From Mycobacterium colombiense (lineage in GTDB: Bacteria; Actinomycetota; Actinomycetes; Mycobacteriales; Mycobacteriaceae), in assembly GCF_001672755.1 (NCBI RefSeq), contig NZ_LZKI01000064.1, positions 1 to 64,000 on the forward strand: 64,000 nucleotides of DNA, given 5' to 3'. Of this stretch, positions 31,643 through 40,009 are shown in pieces (position 1 is the stretch's first letter; each line of letters begins with the position of its first letter). The notes under the pieces were generated by a model. The model did no database searches. It was given only the letters and a program-made list of their open reading frames with translations, and was not told the origin of the DNA. Position numbers and translations under genes: made by a program.

Positions 31643-33286
31643 ATGACGCGTCGAGCGGGCCCGCCCGGCGAAGAAGCAGATCCACCGACGGCTGGGCCAC
31701 GAAAACGCTTGCACCGCAACCACCGGATGGTGGCCGGTGCCAAGGTGCTGGCCGCGCTGATATCACTGGTAGTGGTGGCCGTCATCGGCATCGCCTGGCA
31801 CGCCTACCGCAGTGCGTCGGCGGGCATCACCAAATCCGAGGCACTGGCCGGCGAGCCCGCGTCGACCGGAAGCGACCAGAACATCCTGATCATGGGCCTG
31901 GATAGCCGCCGTGACCAGCACGGGCAGCCGCTGTCGCCCGACATCTATGACGCGCTGCACGCGGGCAACGAGGATTCCGCTGACGGCGATTCCGACGCGC
32001 TCATCGTGGTGCACCTGCCTGCCGGCGGCGGCCCGGCCACGGCGATTTCGATCCCCCGCGACGATTATGTCGATCTGGCCGGATGCCCGACCTCGGATTG
32101 CCACGGCAAGATCAAGGAGGCCTACAGCTACGCCTACCAGCGGGTGATGGCCGGCCACGGTTCCACAGGCTCGCGGCCGACTCCGACGCCGTTGCAAGGG
32201 CAAGACTCGACGGCCAAGGAGCAGGCGGCGCGGGAGGCGGGCCGCAAAGCCGAAATCAGCACCGTCAAAAGTCTTCTGCAGCTCCCGATCGATCACTTCA
32301 TCGAAGTCACCCTGGCCGGGTTCTTCCAACTCGCCCGGGTGGTCGAGCCGATTACGGTGTGCCTCAGCGCGGATACCTCGGACCGGTACTACTCGGGCGC
32401 GGATTTTCATCAAGGCGTCCAACAGATCAGCGCGACTCAGGCGTTGGCCTTCGTCCGGCAGCGCCGCGACCCCAACGACGCGGCGTTCACCGACCTTGAT
32501 CGGAGCCGGCGCCAGCAGGCCTTCATCGTCTCGGTGATCACTGCGATGCGGCGCGGCGGAACGTTGTCGGACCCCACCAAACTGCACGCCCTGTTGGATG
32601 TCGCCAAGCAGAACGTCGCCGTCGACGCCGGTTTCGACTTCGACGAAATCATTCGTAATGCGTTGGAATTCCCCAACAGATCGGTGGCGCTGTACACGCT
32701 GCCGGTCGCCGGCTTCGGTCAACTCTCAGATGGCGCTTATGTGAACTTCATCGACATAGCCACCATCCGCTCGATCGTGCATAACCTGGTGGGCGCCGAT
32801 TCGTCTACCGCACCCTCGACCAGCAGCCCCACCACGGCGGCGCAACCGGACGGTGCGCAGAGCACCTCAGGCGGCGTCGCGCTCGACGTCGTCAATGCCT
32901 CGGGCCGGCAAGGTGAGGCGGCAACTGTCCAAATGCTCTTGGCGACTGGGAGATTCAGTGAAGGCAAGGTCAGCACGGCCGACTCCACCACCGAGACGAG
33001 CACCATCACCTACGGAGCCGGCGCGAAGGTGGCGGCCACCGAGCTCGCCGACCAGTACGACATCACGGCGACCGCATCCGACAGCGTCGCGCACAACACG
33101 GTGCGGCTGACCGTCGGGACCGATTTCTCCCGGTTCGACCAGACCCACAATTCCACGTCGGAATCGCCGACCGCGACCGCCACAGCACCTGTTACCACAG
33201 TGCCCGCCACCGGAACCGGCGCGCAGCAACCCGCCGTTACCAACCTCTCGCGGATGACCGCTGACGGCATTCCCTGCGTCAAATAA
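31643..33286 (+). CDS. LytR-CpsA-Psr family protein
   Basis: A 547-residue type II membrane protein. A cytoplasmic basic tail and one membrane helix (VLAALISLVVVAVIGIAW, about 34-51) precede the LCP domain (about 75-340: NILIMGLDSR, DALIVVHLP, ISIPRDDYVDLAGC, FVRQRRDPNDAAFTDLDRSRRQQAFI) with its arginine and aspartate ligands for pyrophosphate lipid. A C-terminal LytR_C domain (VALDVVNASGRQGEAATVQML) and a Ser/Thr-rich tail follow. LCP proteins join arabinogalactan or other glycopolymers to peptidoglycan. ATG at 31643 is chosen over the longer frame. Next to the M15 peptidase and serine hydrolase it forms a cell-envelope group. Confidence 0.9.
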   Translation: MTRRAGPPGEEADPPTAGPRKRLHRNHRMVAGAKVLAALISLVVVAVIGIAWHAYRSASAGITKSEALAGEPASTGSDQNILIMGLDSRRDQHGQPLSPDIYDALHAGNEDSADGDSDALIVVHLPAGGGPATAISIPRDDYVDLAGCPTSDCHGKIKEAYSYAYQRVMAGHGSTGSRPTPTPLQGQDSTAKEQAAREAGRKAEISTVKSLLQLPIDHFIEVTLAGFFQLARVVEPITVCLSADTSDRYYSGADFHQGVQQISATQALAFVRQRRDPNDAAFTDLDRSRRQQAFIVSVITAMRRGGTLSDPTKLHALLDVAKQNVAVDAGFDFDEIIRNALEFPNRSVALYTLPVAGFGQLSDGAYVNFIDIATIRSIVHNLVGADSSTAPSTSSPTTAAQPDGAQSTSGGVALDVVNASGRQGEAATVQMLLATGRFSEGKVSTADSTTETSTITYGAGAKVAATELADQYDITATASDSVAHNTVRLTVGTDFSRFDQTHNSTSESPTATATAPVTTVPATGTGAQQPAVTNLSRMTADGIPCVK

Positions 33287-33293
33287 CAAGGCG

Positions 33294-34862
33294 TTACGGT
33301 GTTTTCCGTGGGACGGGCGTCGGTATCGATGGTGCGGCGCCGTAGAGGTGCAAGGCCTGCGCCGCGGCCGTCGCCACCTCACCCCTGAGGTGCGAGATCG
33401 GCGGGCTGCCCCGTAGGTGGATCGAGTTCGACAGCAGGATGACGTAGGTATTCGAACCTGGGTCTATCCACAGCGTGGTTCCGGTAAATCCGGTATTGCC
33501 GAAGCTGCCGACCGGAAAGACCTTCCCGCGCGGCCTGGAGAAGGCCGTGTCGATGTCCCAGCCAAAACCAAACAGGCTCTGCCCTTCGATCGCCGGATAG
33601 GTCGGAGTGTGAGCTTGTCGAGCGGCACGGTTTGCCGCTGGGACTTGATCGGTGGTATGGCCGGGCTGCTGAGGGGTCGTCATCAGCTCGAGAGTCTCTG
33701 GCCGCAAAGGAAACTCACTCGGGCGGTCGGCCAGCCGGTCAAGCAGCGCCTGCGCAAAGATGCCGACGTCGTGCGCCGTCGAGAACATGCCGGCATTGCC
33801 GGCCACTCCCCCCATCCGGCGTGCCGTCGGGTCATGCACCGTACCCCGAAGCAGGGCAAAGAAATCCGGATTCTTGCCGGGGTCGTCTCTGCTTTCCTCG
33901 TCGCGCGCCGTGGGTGCGATGCGCGGCAAAAGGCTCGTGCTCCAGGTCCCCGCGGGACAAGCCGTCGACTCACCTGCCGCCGGCGCGGGGGCCCAGGCAA
34001 CCGCCGCTCCTCTGATCGTGTGGGGGCCGCAGGCCTTGGCCGCGGGAAGGTAGCGGGTGTCTTGCAGGCCAAGCGGGGCAAACACATTGCGCTGCACGTA
34101 GGTGTCCTCGGCCTCGCCTGTGGCCTTCTCGAGCAGCGCACCCAGCAGGATGTAGTTGATGTCGGAGTATCGGAAGAGCTCACCCGGACCCGACTGCAGC
34201 GGCGTGGTGAGCGCGCGATGAATGCCTTCGGCTTTGTCGGGTCCGCCAAGCCCCCACGGGTCTGCGAGGCTTACGTCGATCCCCTCGCCCGACGTGTTGG
34301 TCAGCAGCATGCGCACGGTGACCTGTGCCCGCCGTGGATCGTTCGTCGCGTTGAAGTCGGGCAGATACTTCTGCACCGGATCGTCGAACGCCACCTTGCC
34401 CTGTTCGTAGAGCTGCATGATGGTGACCGCCGTTGCGAGACACTTCGTCAATGACGCCATGTCGAAGATCGTGTCCTCGGTCATAGGCTCCGCGGGTGCG
34501 GGCGATCCGTCCAACCCCGGTTCGCCCGCGAGTTTGCGCGACCCGTACGCCTGGTGGAAGACGACCTTGCCGTCATGCCCGACCATTACCACGCCGCCCG
34601 GCAGTCCCCCTGCCGCGATCGCGTCGTTCATCAGCTTGGAGATGGTCTCGAATTCGGGTGCGGGAGCCGCAGCCGGTGCCGCCGCGGGCGCCGGCGTCTG
34701 TGTGGGCGGCTGCGCGGGCTGCTGTGGGCGGTCGGCTACCGGTGTGCGTGCTGTAAAAGTCCACGGCGAAACCGCGATGAGGGCGAGCAACACAATTGCG
34801 ACCACGACCGTCTTGCGTAGCGAGGATGGCCAGAACTTCCACCTGCCACTGACTACCGGCAT
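33294..34862 (-). CDS. Beta-lactamase-family serine hydrolase
   Basis: A 522-residue exported protein with an N-terminal signal anchor (VVVAIVLLALIAVSPW, about 19-34), a proline/alanine-rich linker and a class C beta-lactamase/DD-peptidase-like domain. The S-x-x-K motif is SLTK (Ser137-Lys140), and FRYSDIN supplies the Tyr of the Y-x-N/D motif; SFGNTGFTGT takes the place of the third motif. Proteins of this group are usually esterases or D-amino-peptidases; few are true beta-lactamases. The ATG at 34862 is preferred because the signal peptide then starts the protein. It is divergent from the M15 peptidase and convergent with the LCP gene. Confidence 0.85.
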   Translation of the reverse strand: MPVVSGRWKFWPSSLRKTVVVAIVLLALIAVSPWTFTARTPVADRPQQPAQPPTQTPAPAAAPAAAPAPEFETISKLMNDAIAAGGLPGGVVMVGHDGKVVFHQAYGSRKLAGEPGLDGSPAPAEPMTEDTIFDMASLTKCLATAVTIMQLYEQGKVAFDDPVQKYLPDFNATNDPRRAQVTVRMLLTNTSGEGIDVSLADPWGLGGPDKAEGIHRALTTPLQSGPGELFRYSDINYILLGALLEKATGEAEDTYVQRNVFAPLGLQDTRYLPAAKACGPHTIRGAAVAWAPAPAAGESTACPAGTWSTSLLPRIAPTARDEESRDDPGKNPDFFALLRGTVHDPTARRMGGVAGNAGMFSTAHDVGIFAQALLDRLADRPSEFPLRPETLELMTTPQQPGHTTDQVPAANRAARQAHTPTYPAIEGQSLFGFGWDIDTAFSRPRGKVFPVGSFGNTGFTGTTLWIDPGSNTYVILLSNSIHLRGSPPISHLRGEVATAAAQALHLYGAAPSIPTPVPRKTP

Positions 34863-34981
34863 ATGGCAAGAGTAGGTCGGCGCCCTCGCGGATTGCAGTA
34901 GCGTTGGCGCCGGACCTGTCTCGCGACACCCGGTCGCGACGGTCTTGTCGCGATGGAGCAAGCGGTGAGGACCCATCCTCG

Positions 34982-35686
34982 GTGACCTTCGGCAGGCGGT
35001 GGGTTGCCGTGCTGGCGGGCGCGATGGCGGCCGGGGCCACGCTGACGCAATGCACCGCCGCGCCGACACCCCCGGCGTCCAGGCCATCGTCCAGCAAGTC
35101 GTCGGCGGCGGGCGCGCCGTCGACGCCCGCCGCCAGCGACGTTCGCCCGGTCACCGCCGCCGAGCTCGGTGCGAGCTGGCGGCCGGGCTGCCCGGTGGAC
35201 CCCGCGCAGCTACGACGTGTCGAAGTTGATCACGTCGGTTTCGACGGCCGGACCCATCGCGGCGAGCTGATCGTGCACCAGGACCTGGTGCCGGAGGTCA
35301 TCACGGTCTTCGCACAGCTCTACCGGGTGGGATTTCCCATCGAGAGGATCCGCACGGCGGACCGCTACCCGGCCGCCGACGACGAGCTGTCCATGGAGGA
35401 CGACAACACGTCGGCGTTCAATTGCCGAGGCATCCCGGGGAGCGAGCACTGGTCGCAACACGCCTACGGTCGGGCCATCGACCTGAATCCGCGTCTCAAC
35501 CCGTGCGTCTACGCCGACGGCACCTTCCAACCGCACAACGCGGCGGAGTATCTGGACCGCAACCGCAGCGACCCGGGGCTCTTGCACGGCGGGGACCCCG
35601 GCGTACACATCTTTACGGACCGCGGGTGGCGGTGGGGCGGCTACTGGACGTCGCCCGCCGACTACCAGCACTTTGAGCGACCGTGA
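34982..35686 (+). CDS. M15 (VanY-like) D,D-carboxypeptidase lipoprotein
   Basis: A 234-residue exported peptidase. The start at GTG 34982, preceded by GTGAGGA, gives a lipoprotein signal (VLAGAMAAGATLTQC with lipobox LTQC) and a Ser/Ala/Pro-rich linker. The catalytic M15 zinc site is visible: SQHAYGRAIDLN (His and Asp) and DYQHFE (second His), with WSQH upstream. M15 enzymes cleave D-Ala-D-Ala or other peptidoglycan peptide bonds at the cell surface. The neighbouring LCP and serine hydrolase genes fit a cell-wall role. Confidence 0.82.
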   Translation: MTFGRRWVAVLAGAMAAGATLTQCTAAPTPPASRPSSSKSSAAGAPSTPAASDVRPVTAAELGASWRPGCPVDPAQLRRVEVDHVGFDGRTHRGELIVHQDLVPEVITVFAQLYRVGFPIERIRTADRYPAADDELSMEDDNTSAFNCRGIPGSEHWSQHAYGRAIDLNPRLNPCVYADGTFQPHNAAEYLDRNRSDPGLLHGGDPGVHIFTDRGWRWGGYWTSPADYQHFERP

Positions 35687-35713
35687 GCCGGGCCTCTGTA
35701 AGAATGGGCGGAT

Positions 35714-36220
35714 ATGTCGCGCTCATTCGACGTCTCGACCGAGTCGTCCGCCACCGTCGAACAGATACATGCCGCGTTCGGTCGCGAGGACTACTGGCTG
35801 GCCCGCATCGCGGCCGGCTCCGCCGATGCCACGTTGGATTCGCTGGTGACCGACGCCGACGGCACGGTGACGGTGCGCACGACCCAGCACCTGGGCCGTC
35901 AGATTCTCCCCGGAATGGTCGCCAAATTCGTCACCGCTGACGTGAAGATCGTGCAGACCGAGACGTGGCGACCGGACGGCGACAGCCAAGTGCGCGGGCA
36001 CATCAGCGTCTCGGCGTCGGGCGGGTTGGGATCGGGCCGTGCGGAATCCCGGCTGGCGCCGACGGATGACGGCGGTTCACAACTGCACACCACCCTGAGG
36101 GTGGAGGTCAAGATCCCGTTGGTGGGCGGCAAGCTCGAGAAAACCATCGGATCCGATTTGTCCAAGGGCATCCCCGAGATGCTGCGCTTCACCACCACGT
36201 GGATCATCGAAAACAGCTGA
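35714..36220 (+). CDS. DUF2505 (SRPBCC-like) protein
   Basis: A 168-residue protein of the DUF2505 family, conserved in mycobacteria: MSRSFDVSTESSATVEQIHAAF, WLARIAAG, RTTQHLGRQILPGMVAKF and the C-terminal GGKLEKTIGSDLSKGIPEMLRFTTTWI. The predicted fold is a SRPBCC/START-like helix-grip, so lipid or hydrophobic-ligand binding is likely, but no substrate is known. No signal peptide. It lies 27 bp after the M15 peptidase and may be co-transcribed. Confidence 0.85.
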   Translation: MSRSFDVSTESSATVEQIHAAFGREDYWLARIAAGSADATLDSLVTDADGTVTVRTTQHLGRQILPGMVAKFVTADVKIVQTETWRPDGDSQVRGHISVSASGGLGSGRAESRLAPTDDGGSQLHTTLRVEVKIPLVGGKLEKTIGSDLSKGIPEMLRFTTTWIIENS

Positions 36221-36387
36221 GGCACAACTCGTCGATCGCGTCTTGACGTATTTCGGGGCCGGAATGAAGCAAACCGGCGTCGCGACACCCGGCGCGGCAC
36301 TACGCTCCCTGTTGACGTGGTGAATCGGTCACCACAACAACGTGTTTCGCGCAGCGTAACAATCTCACGCGTCGATGGGAGCACTCC

Positions 36388-36732
36388 TTGATTCGCACGG
36401 TCGTGTTCAGGTCAGCGGCGGCCGCGGCCGCACTGGCCGGGCTGGTATCGCTCGCGCCGACGGCGAACGCCGACCCCGATCCCATCTCGGTCGCGGCCTA
36501 CCTACACACGCTGAATGTGCTGCATGTGCCGTATGACAACCCGGGAAGGATGGTCGACATCGGAAACAACGTCTGCCAGCAGGCGCGCGGCGGCACCGAT
36601 TTCGACACCATCTACCCGACAGTGGCGGGCAATGGCTTCGCGTCGGCGCAAGCCGGCCAGATCATGGGCGCCGCGGTCGGAACATTCTGCCCGGATGTGG
36701 AGTCCGCGTTCGACCGCTGGACCAACAGCTAG
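36388..36732 (+). CDS. Secreted DUF732 protein
   Basis: A 114-residue exported protein. The signal peptide (FRSAAAAAALAGLVSLAPTANA) is followed by a DUF732 domain with ISVAAYLHTLNVLHVPYDN, NNVCQQARGG and GAAVGTFCPDVE, the two cysteines being the conserved pair. TTG at 36388 is the likely start (GGGAG lies before it); GTG at 36403 is an alternative. Unknown function. It is convergent with the P450 gene, and a hairpin lies between the two stops. Confidence 0.8.
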   Translation: MIRTVVFRSAAAAAALAGLVSLAPTANADPDPISVAAYLHTLNVLHVPYDNPGRMVDIGNNVCQQARGGTDFDTIYPTVAGNGFASAQAGQIMGAAVGTFCPDVESAFDRWTNS

Positions 36733-36736
36733 GAGC

Positions 36737-36757
36737 CACGGGGACTCGAACCCCGTG
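36737..36757. terminator. Hairpin between convergent genes, tRNA T-arm-like
   Basis: CACGGGG (36737-36743) and CCCCGTG (36751-36757) form a perfect 7-bp stem with a 7-base loop. On the minus strand the loop reads TTCGAGT, which with its stem is the form of a tRNA T-arm. It lies between two convergent stops (36732 and 36762) and probably acts as a bidirectional terminator; it may be a tRNA 3' remnant. No T-run follows. Confidence 0.5.
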
Positions 36758-36761
36758 CCGC

Positions 36762-37964
36762 CTAAACGCGGGCCGGCATGCTGTCCCAGCCGCGCACCGC
36801 CGACGACGAGGAAAACACCGCGGCGTCGAGGTCGACTTCCCAATCGGGGAACCGATTCATGATCTCGTCCAGCGCAATTCGCCCCTCGATTCGTGCCAGC
36901 GCGTTGCCGAGGCAGTAGTGGGCGCCCACCCCGAACGTCAGATGCTGACGCGGGACCCGGGTCACATCAAACGATTCCGCGTTCTCGCCGAACCGCCGTC
37001 CGTCGCGGTTGGCCGCGCCGATCAGCGTCAGGATCGCGCTCCCCTCCGGCACGGTCTGGCCGTGGAATTCGATGTCACGGGTGACATACCGCGCCGCTTG
37101 CAGCGCGGGTGGCTCGAAGCGCAGGAGCTCCTCGATGGCGCCGGGCAACAGTGACCGGTCGTCGACGAGCCGGCGGCGCTGATCGGGATGCTCGGAAAGC
37201 AGCTTGCCCGACCAGCCGATCAACCGCGTGGTCGTCTCCGAGCCGGCGACCGCGACGACCTTCATGAACATCAGCAGTTCGTCGCGGTGCAGCTTCCTGG
37301 TGATGCCCTTTTCGTCCTCGAACTCGGCGTTGAGCAGCTCGGTCGTGAGGTCGTCGGCGGGATGGGTTGTGCGCCAGTCGATGAAGTCGGCGAAGACCTC
37401 TCCGTCGGCGAGCTTGGCGTCGGTGTTGTCCGTCATTCGTCCGCCACGCTTGGTGCGGACGAACTTCTCGCCGTCCTCCTGAACCCGGCGCTGGTAGTCC
37501 TCGGGGATGCCGAACAGCATGCCCACCACGCGCAGCGGCATGATGGCGCCGAGATCCTTGACGAAGTCCACGCGGTCACCGCCGACCAGCGGGTCCAGAC
37601 ATCGCTGGGTGAACTCGCGGATCATCGGCTCGAGGGAGTTGATCTTGCGGGGCGTGAACGCGCGGGAGATCAAGCTGCGGTGGATGTCGTGCACCGGTGG
37701 ATCTTCGAAGATGAGCAGGCCCGGCGGAATCTCGATGCCCGCCTTGATGATTTCCAGCACGACGCCGCGCGCGGAACTGAAGGTCTGATGGTCGACAAGC
37801 GCCCGGTTGACGTCGTCGAACCGGCTCAGCGCATAGAAGTCGTGTTCGGCGTTGTAATACAGCGGCGCGTTCTCGCGGATGCGCCGGAACATCGGATAGG
37901 GGTCGGCGTTGAGGTCGACGTCCCACGGGTCGTAGTACAGGTCGTCGGTGGTCTTGGTGGTCAT
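36762..37964 (-). CDS. Cytochrome P450
   Basis: A 400-residue soluble bacterial P450. The I-helix oxygen-binding motif is VAGSETTTR (about residues 237-245), the ExxR is in AIEELLRFEPP, and the haem-binding loop is FGVGAHYCLGNALAR (cysteine near 350). Length and N-terminus (DPYPMFRRIRENAPLYY) fit class I P450s that need ferredoxin and reductase, neither of which is in this cluster. ATG at 37964 is chosen over the long upstream frame. Twelve bp separate it from the LLM gene before it, so it is the last gene of the oxygenase cluster led by the Rieske gene. Confidence 0.92.
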   Translation of the reverse strand: MTTKTTDDLYYDPWDVDLNADPYPMFRRIRENAPLYYNAEHDFYALSRFDDVNRALVDHQTFSSARGVVLEIIKAGIEIPPGLLIFEDPPVHDIHRSLISRAFTPRKINSLEPMIREFTQRCLDPLVGGDRVDFVKDLGAIMPLRVVGMLFGIPEDYQRRVQEDGEKFVRTKRGGRMTDNTDAKLADGEVFADFIDWRTTHPADDLTTELLNAEFEDEKGITRKLHRDELLMFMKVVAVAGSETTTRLIGWSGKLLSEHPDQRRRLVDDRSLLPGAIEELLRFEPPALQAARYVTRDIEFHGQTVPEGSAILTLIGAANRDGRRFGENAESFDVTRVPRQHLTFGVGAHYCLGNALARIEGRIALDEIMNRFPDWEVDLDAAVFSSSSAVRGWDSMPARV

Positions 37965-37975
37965 GAGATTCCTGT

Positions 37976-38854
37976 CTACCGCGTGGGCGCGTCCACACCG
38001 AAGGTTTCGCGGTGCAGTTCGATCAAGGCGTGCAGTTGCTCGAGATAGTGCTGCAACGAACGGTGGACGAAGCGAGCCGAAAGCATGGTGGTGCCGCCGT
38101 CGGCCAACTCCCGCAACGTGTCCTGCGTCGCATCGGGTTTCCCGGCTGGATCCAGCGGTTGCTCCGCGGGCATCACCACCTCGAAATCCGGCGGTAATTC
38201 GAACTGCTGCAACCAGTCCGCGGCCGTGTGGATCGACACGTAGTACGGGCACCAACCGTCCGCGAGAGTGACCGCACGCCGCAAGGAACGTCGTGTACGC
38301 CCGCCGACCCAGATCGGCATGTGCGCCTGTGCCGCACAGGGCTCCACGGTCAGCCCGCCGAACGAGTAGAACTCACCGCGATACGTCGGCTCATTGCTGG
38401 GCAGCGCCGCCCGCAGCGCCCTCAGGGCGTCGTCGCCGCGGGCGCCACGGTCGTCGAACGGCGCACCGAGAAGGTCGAATTCCTCCTTGAGCGAACCGAC
38501 GCCCACACCGAGGATCAGCCGCCCGTTACTGACGTGGTCGAGTGTGCCGTAACGCTTGACGATCGCCAGCGGATGGTGGTATCCCAGCACCAACGTCATC
38601 GTGGCGAAGCGAATTCGCTTGGTGCGCCCCGAAACGTACCCGAACGTTGATAGCGGATCCCAGTAGCGAGCTCCGCGCCGGCCGGATTCGGTCGAGGGCA
38701 CGCCGATGTGCTCGCTGCAGGTCATATGGTGATAGCCGAGCCGATCCGCGACCTCCGCGACCCGGCCGATGTCCTCGATGCCGGCGTCCTTCTCCCATTC
38801 CAGGGGCGCTCCAGCGACATTGGTGACGACCGGGGTGGCGATGCCGAGCTTCAC
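37976..38854 (-). CDS. LLM-class F420-dependent oxidoreductase
   Basis: A 292-residue LLM TIM-barrel oxidoreductase: MKLGIATPVV at the N-terminus, YHHMTCSEHIGVP, FATMTLVLGYHHPLAIVKRYGTLDHVSNGRLILGVGVGSLKEEF (about 84-126) and PIWVGGRTRRSLRRAV. Start is GTG at 38854, which overlaps the stop of the TauD-like gene by four bases, so the two are translationally coupled. It likely acts in the same degradation or modification pathway as the flanking oxygenases; substrate unknown. Confidence 0.87.
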   Translation of the reverse strand: MKLGIATPVVTNVAGAPLEWEKDAGIEDIGRVAEVADRLGYHHMTCSEHIGVPSTESGRRGARYWDPLSTFGYVSGRTKRIRFATMTLVLGYHHPLAIVKRYGTLDHVSNGRLILGVGVGSLKEEFDLLGAPFDDRGARGDDALRALRAALPSNEPTYRGEFYSFGGLTVEPCAAQAHMPIWVGGRTRRSLRRAVTLADGWCPYYVSIHTAADWLQQFELPPDFEVVMPAEQPLDPAGKPDATQDTLRELADGGTTMLSARFVHRSLQHYLEQLHALIELHRETFGVDAPTR

Positions 38855-39681
38855 TGCAGGGGCTCTTCCCCCGCGAGAATCGTTCGGTGCATGAGGCGGC
38901 CGCTGTCGACCGAATACGGCAACACCCGGTGCATGGTTCCGGTGTTGTCCCAGATGAGCAGGTCGCCGGGTTGCCATTGATGCCGATAGACGTACTGCGG
39001 TTGGGTGGCCCAATCACGAAGTCGCGCAAGCAGTGCGCGGCTTTCCTCTACCGGCAGGCCGATCACGTAATCCGAGGTCGCACCCAGCAGCAGGGATTTC
39101 CGCCCGGATTGATGCGTCCACACGATCGGGCACGCCTTGGTTGGCGACTTCTGCCAGAAGGCCACCTCGTCGTAGCTCATCTCCGGGGTGACGTAATACT
39201 GCGAGCGCTCCGCGCTGTGCACCACGCGCAGCTCCGCGATCGCGTCCTTGTCGGCATCCGGAAGGTCGTCGTAGGCCGCGTAGGTGTTGCAGAATTCGGT
39301 CTGCCCCCCGGTCTCGGAGAGCCGCACCGCGCGCAGCAGCGTGGCAAGATTGGGCAGCGGCTGCAGCGATCCGTCGAAATGCCAGAACAACGAACCCTGC
39401 AGGTATTTGGCGCGCTGATTGACCTTCTCGTCGAGGGAGATCTTGTTGATGCCGCCCTGGCCCTCGTTGGCGACAAGCGTGCCGAGGGTCTTGGCGATGG
39501 CGACTTGCTCCTCGTCACCGATGTCCAGCCCGCGGAAGAACACCACGCCGCGCCGCTCGAGAACGTCACGGATCGTCGACGCCTCCCGCCCGCTCAGCAG
39601 CGTGCCGAGATCGGTTCTGATTTCGCTGCCGATTCTCGGGGTGAGGTCGACGATCTGCAGCTGCGCAGAAGTGAGTCCCAT
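38851..39681 (-). CDS. TauD/TfdA-family dioxygenase
   Basis: A 276-residue Fe(II)/2-oxoglutarate dioxygenase. The HxD motif is in LFWHFDGSL (about residues 99-107) and the distal histidine in NTGTMHRVLPY, with an arginine following (LMHRTIL). Family members oxidise taurine, phenoxyacetates, alkyl sulphates and similar compounds; the substrate here is unknown. It follows a small gene with a 4-bp gap and is coupled to the LLM gene by overlap. Confidence 0.88.
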   Translation of the reverse strand: MGLTSAQLQIVDLTPRIGSEIRTDLGTLLSGREASTIRDVLERRGVVFFRGLDIGDEEQVAIAKTLGTLVANEGQGGINKISLDEKVNQRAKYLQGSLFWHFDGSLQPLPNLATLLRAVRLSETGGQTEFCNTYAAYDDLPDADKDAIAELRVVHSAERSQYYVTPEMSYDEVAFWQKSPTKACPIVWTHQSGRKSLLLGATSDYVIGLPVEESRALLARLRDWATQPQYVYRHQWQPGDLLIWDNTGTMHRVLPYSVDSGRLMHRTILAGEEPLQ

Positions 39682-39685
39682 GGTT

Positions 39686-40009
39686 TCAGCTGACTCTCGT
39701 GAGAATGGTGTTGGCCGAATGCTTTACCCGCGGCTGCTTCCACAGCTCGACCGCCAACGAGACGGTGATCAGCGAGTAGAGCAGGTTGCGCAGATTGGCG
39801 ACGTCGTCGGGCAGCGGCTCGGAGTAGTCGAATTTGTCGATGTAGGCGACGGCTTCCTCGGCGTGCGGAAACACCTCGTCGTAGAAGGCCCGGATTTCCG
39901 CCATGGAGCTGTTGACGCGTTTGACGTAGCGCTGGTGCCCATCCTCGATCGCCCACTCGGGCACCAGATGCTCCAGGCCCGAAAAATCGGGCGGCAGAAC
40001 CCTACTCAC
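39686..40009 (-). CDS. Small protein coupled to Rieske oxygenase
   Basis: A 107-residue acidic helical protein starting from GTG at 40009, which lies inside the end of the Rieske gene (8-base overlap). It has no cysteine clusters, so it is not a ferredoxin; it includes SSMAEIRAFYDEVFPHAEEAVAYIDKFDY and LYSLITVSLAVELW. The tight coupling suggests a partner or stabilising subunit for the Rieske enzyme, but it does not look like the usual beta subunit of ring-hydroxylating oxygenases. No family is named. Confidence 0.65.
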   Translation of the reverse strand: MSRVLPPDFSGLEHLVPEWAIEDGHQRYVKRVNSSMAEIRAFYDEVFPHAEEAVAYIDKFDYSEPLPDDVANLRNLLYSLITVSLAVELWKQPRVKHSANTILTRVS

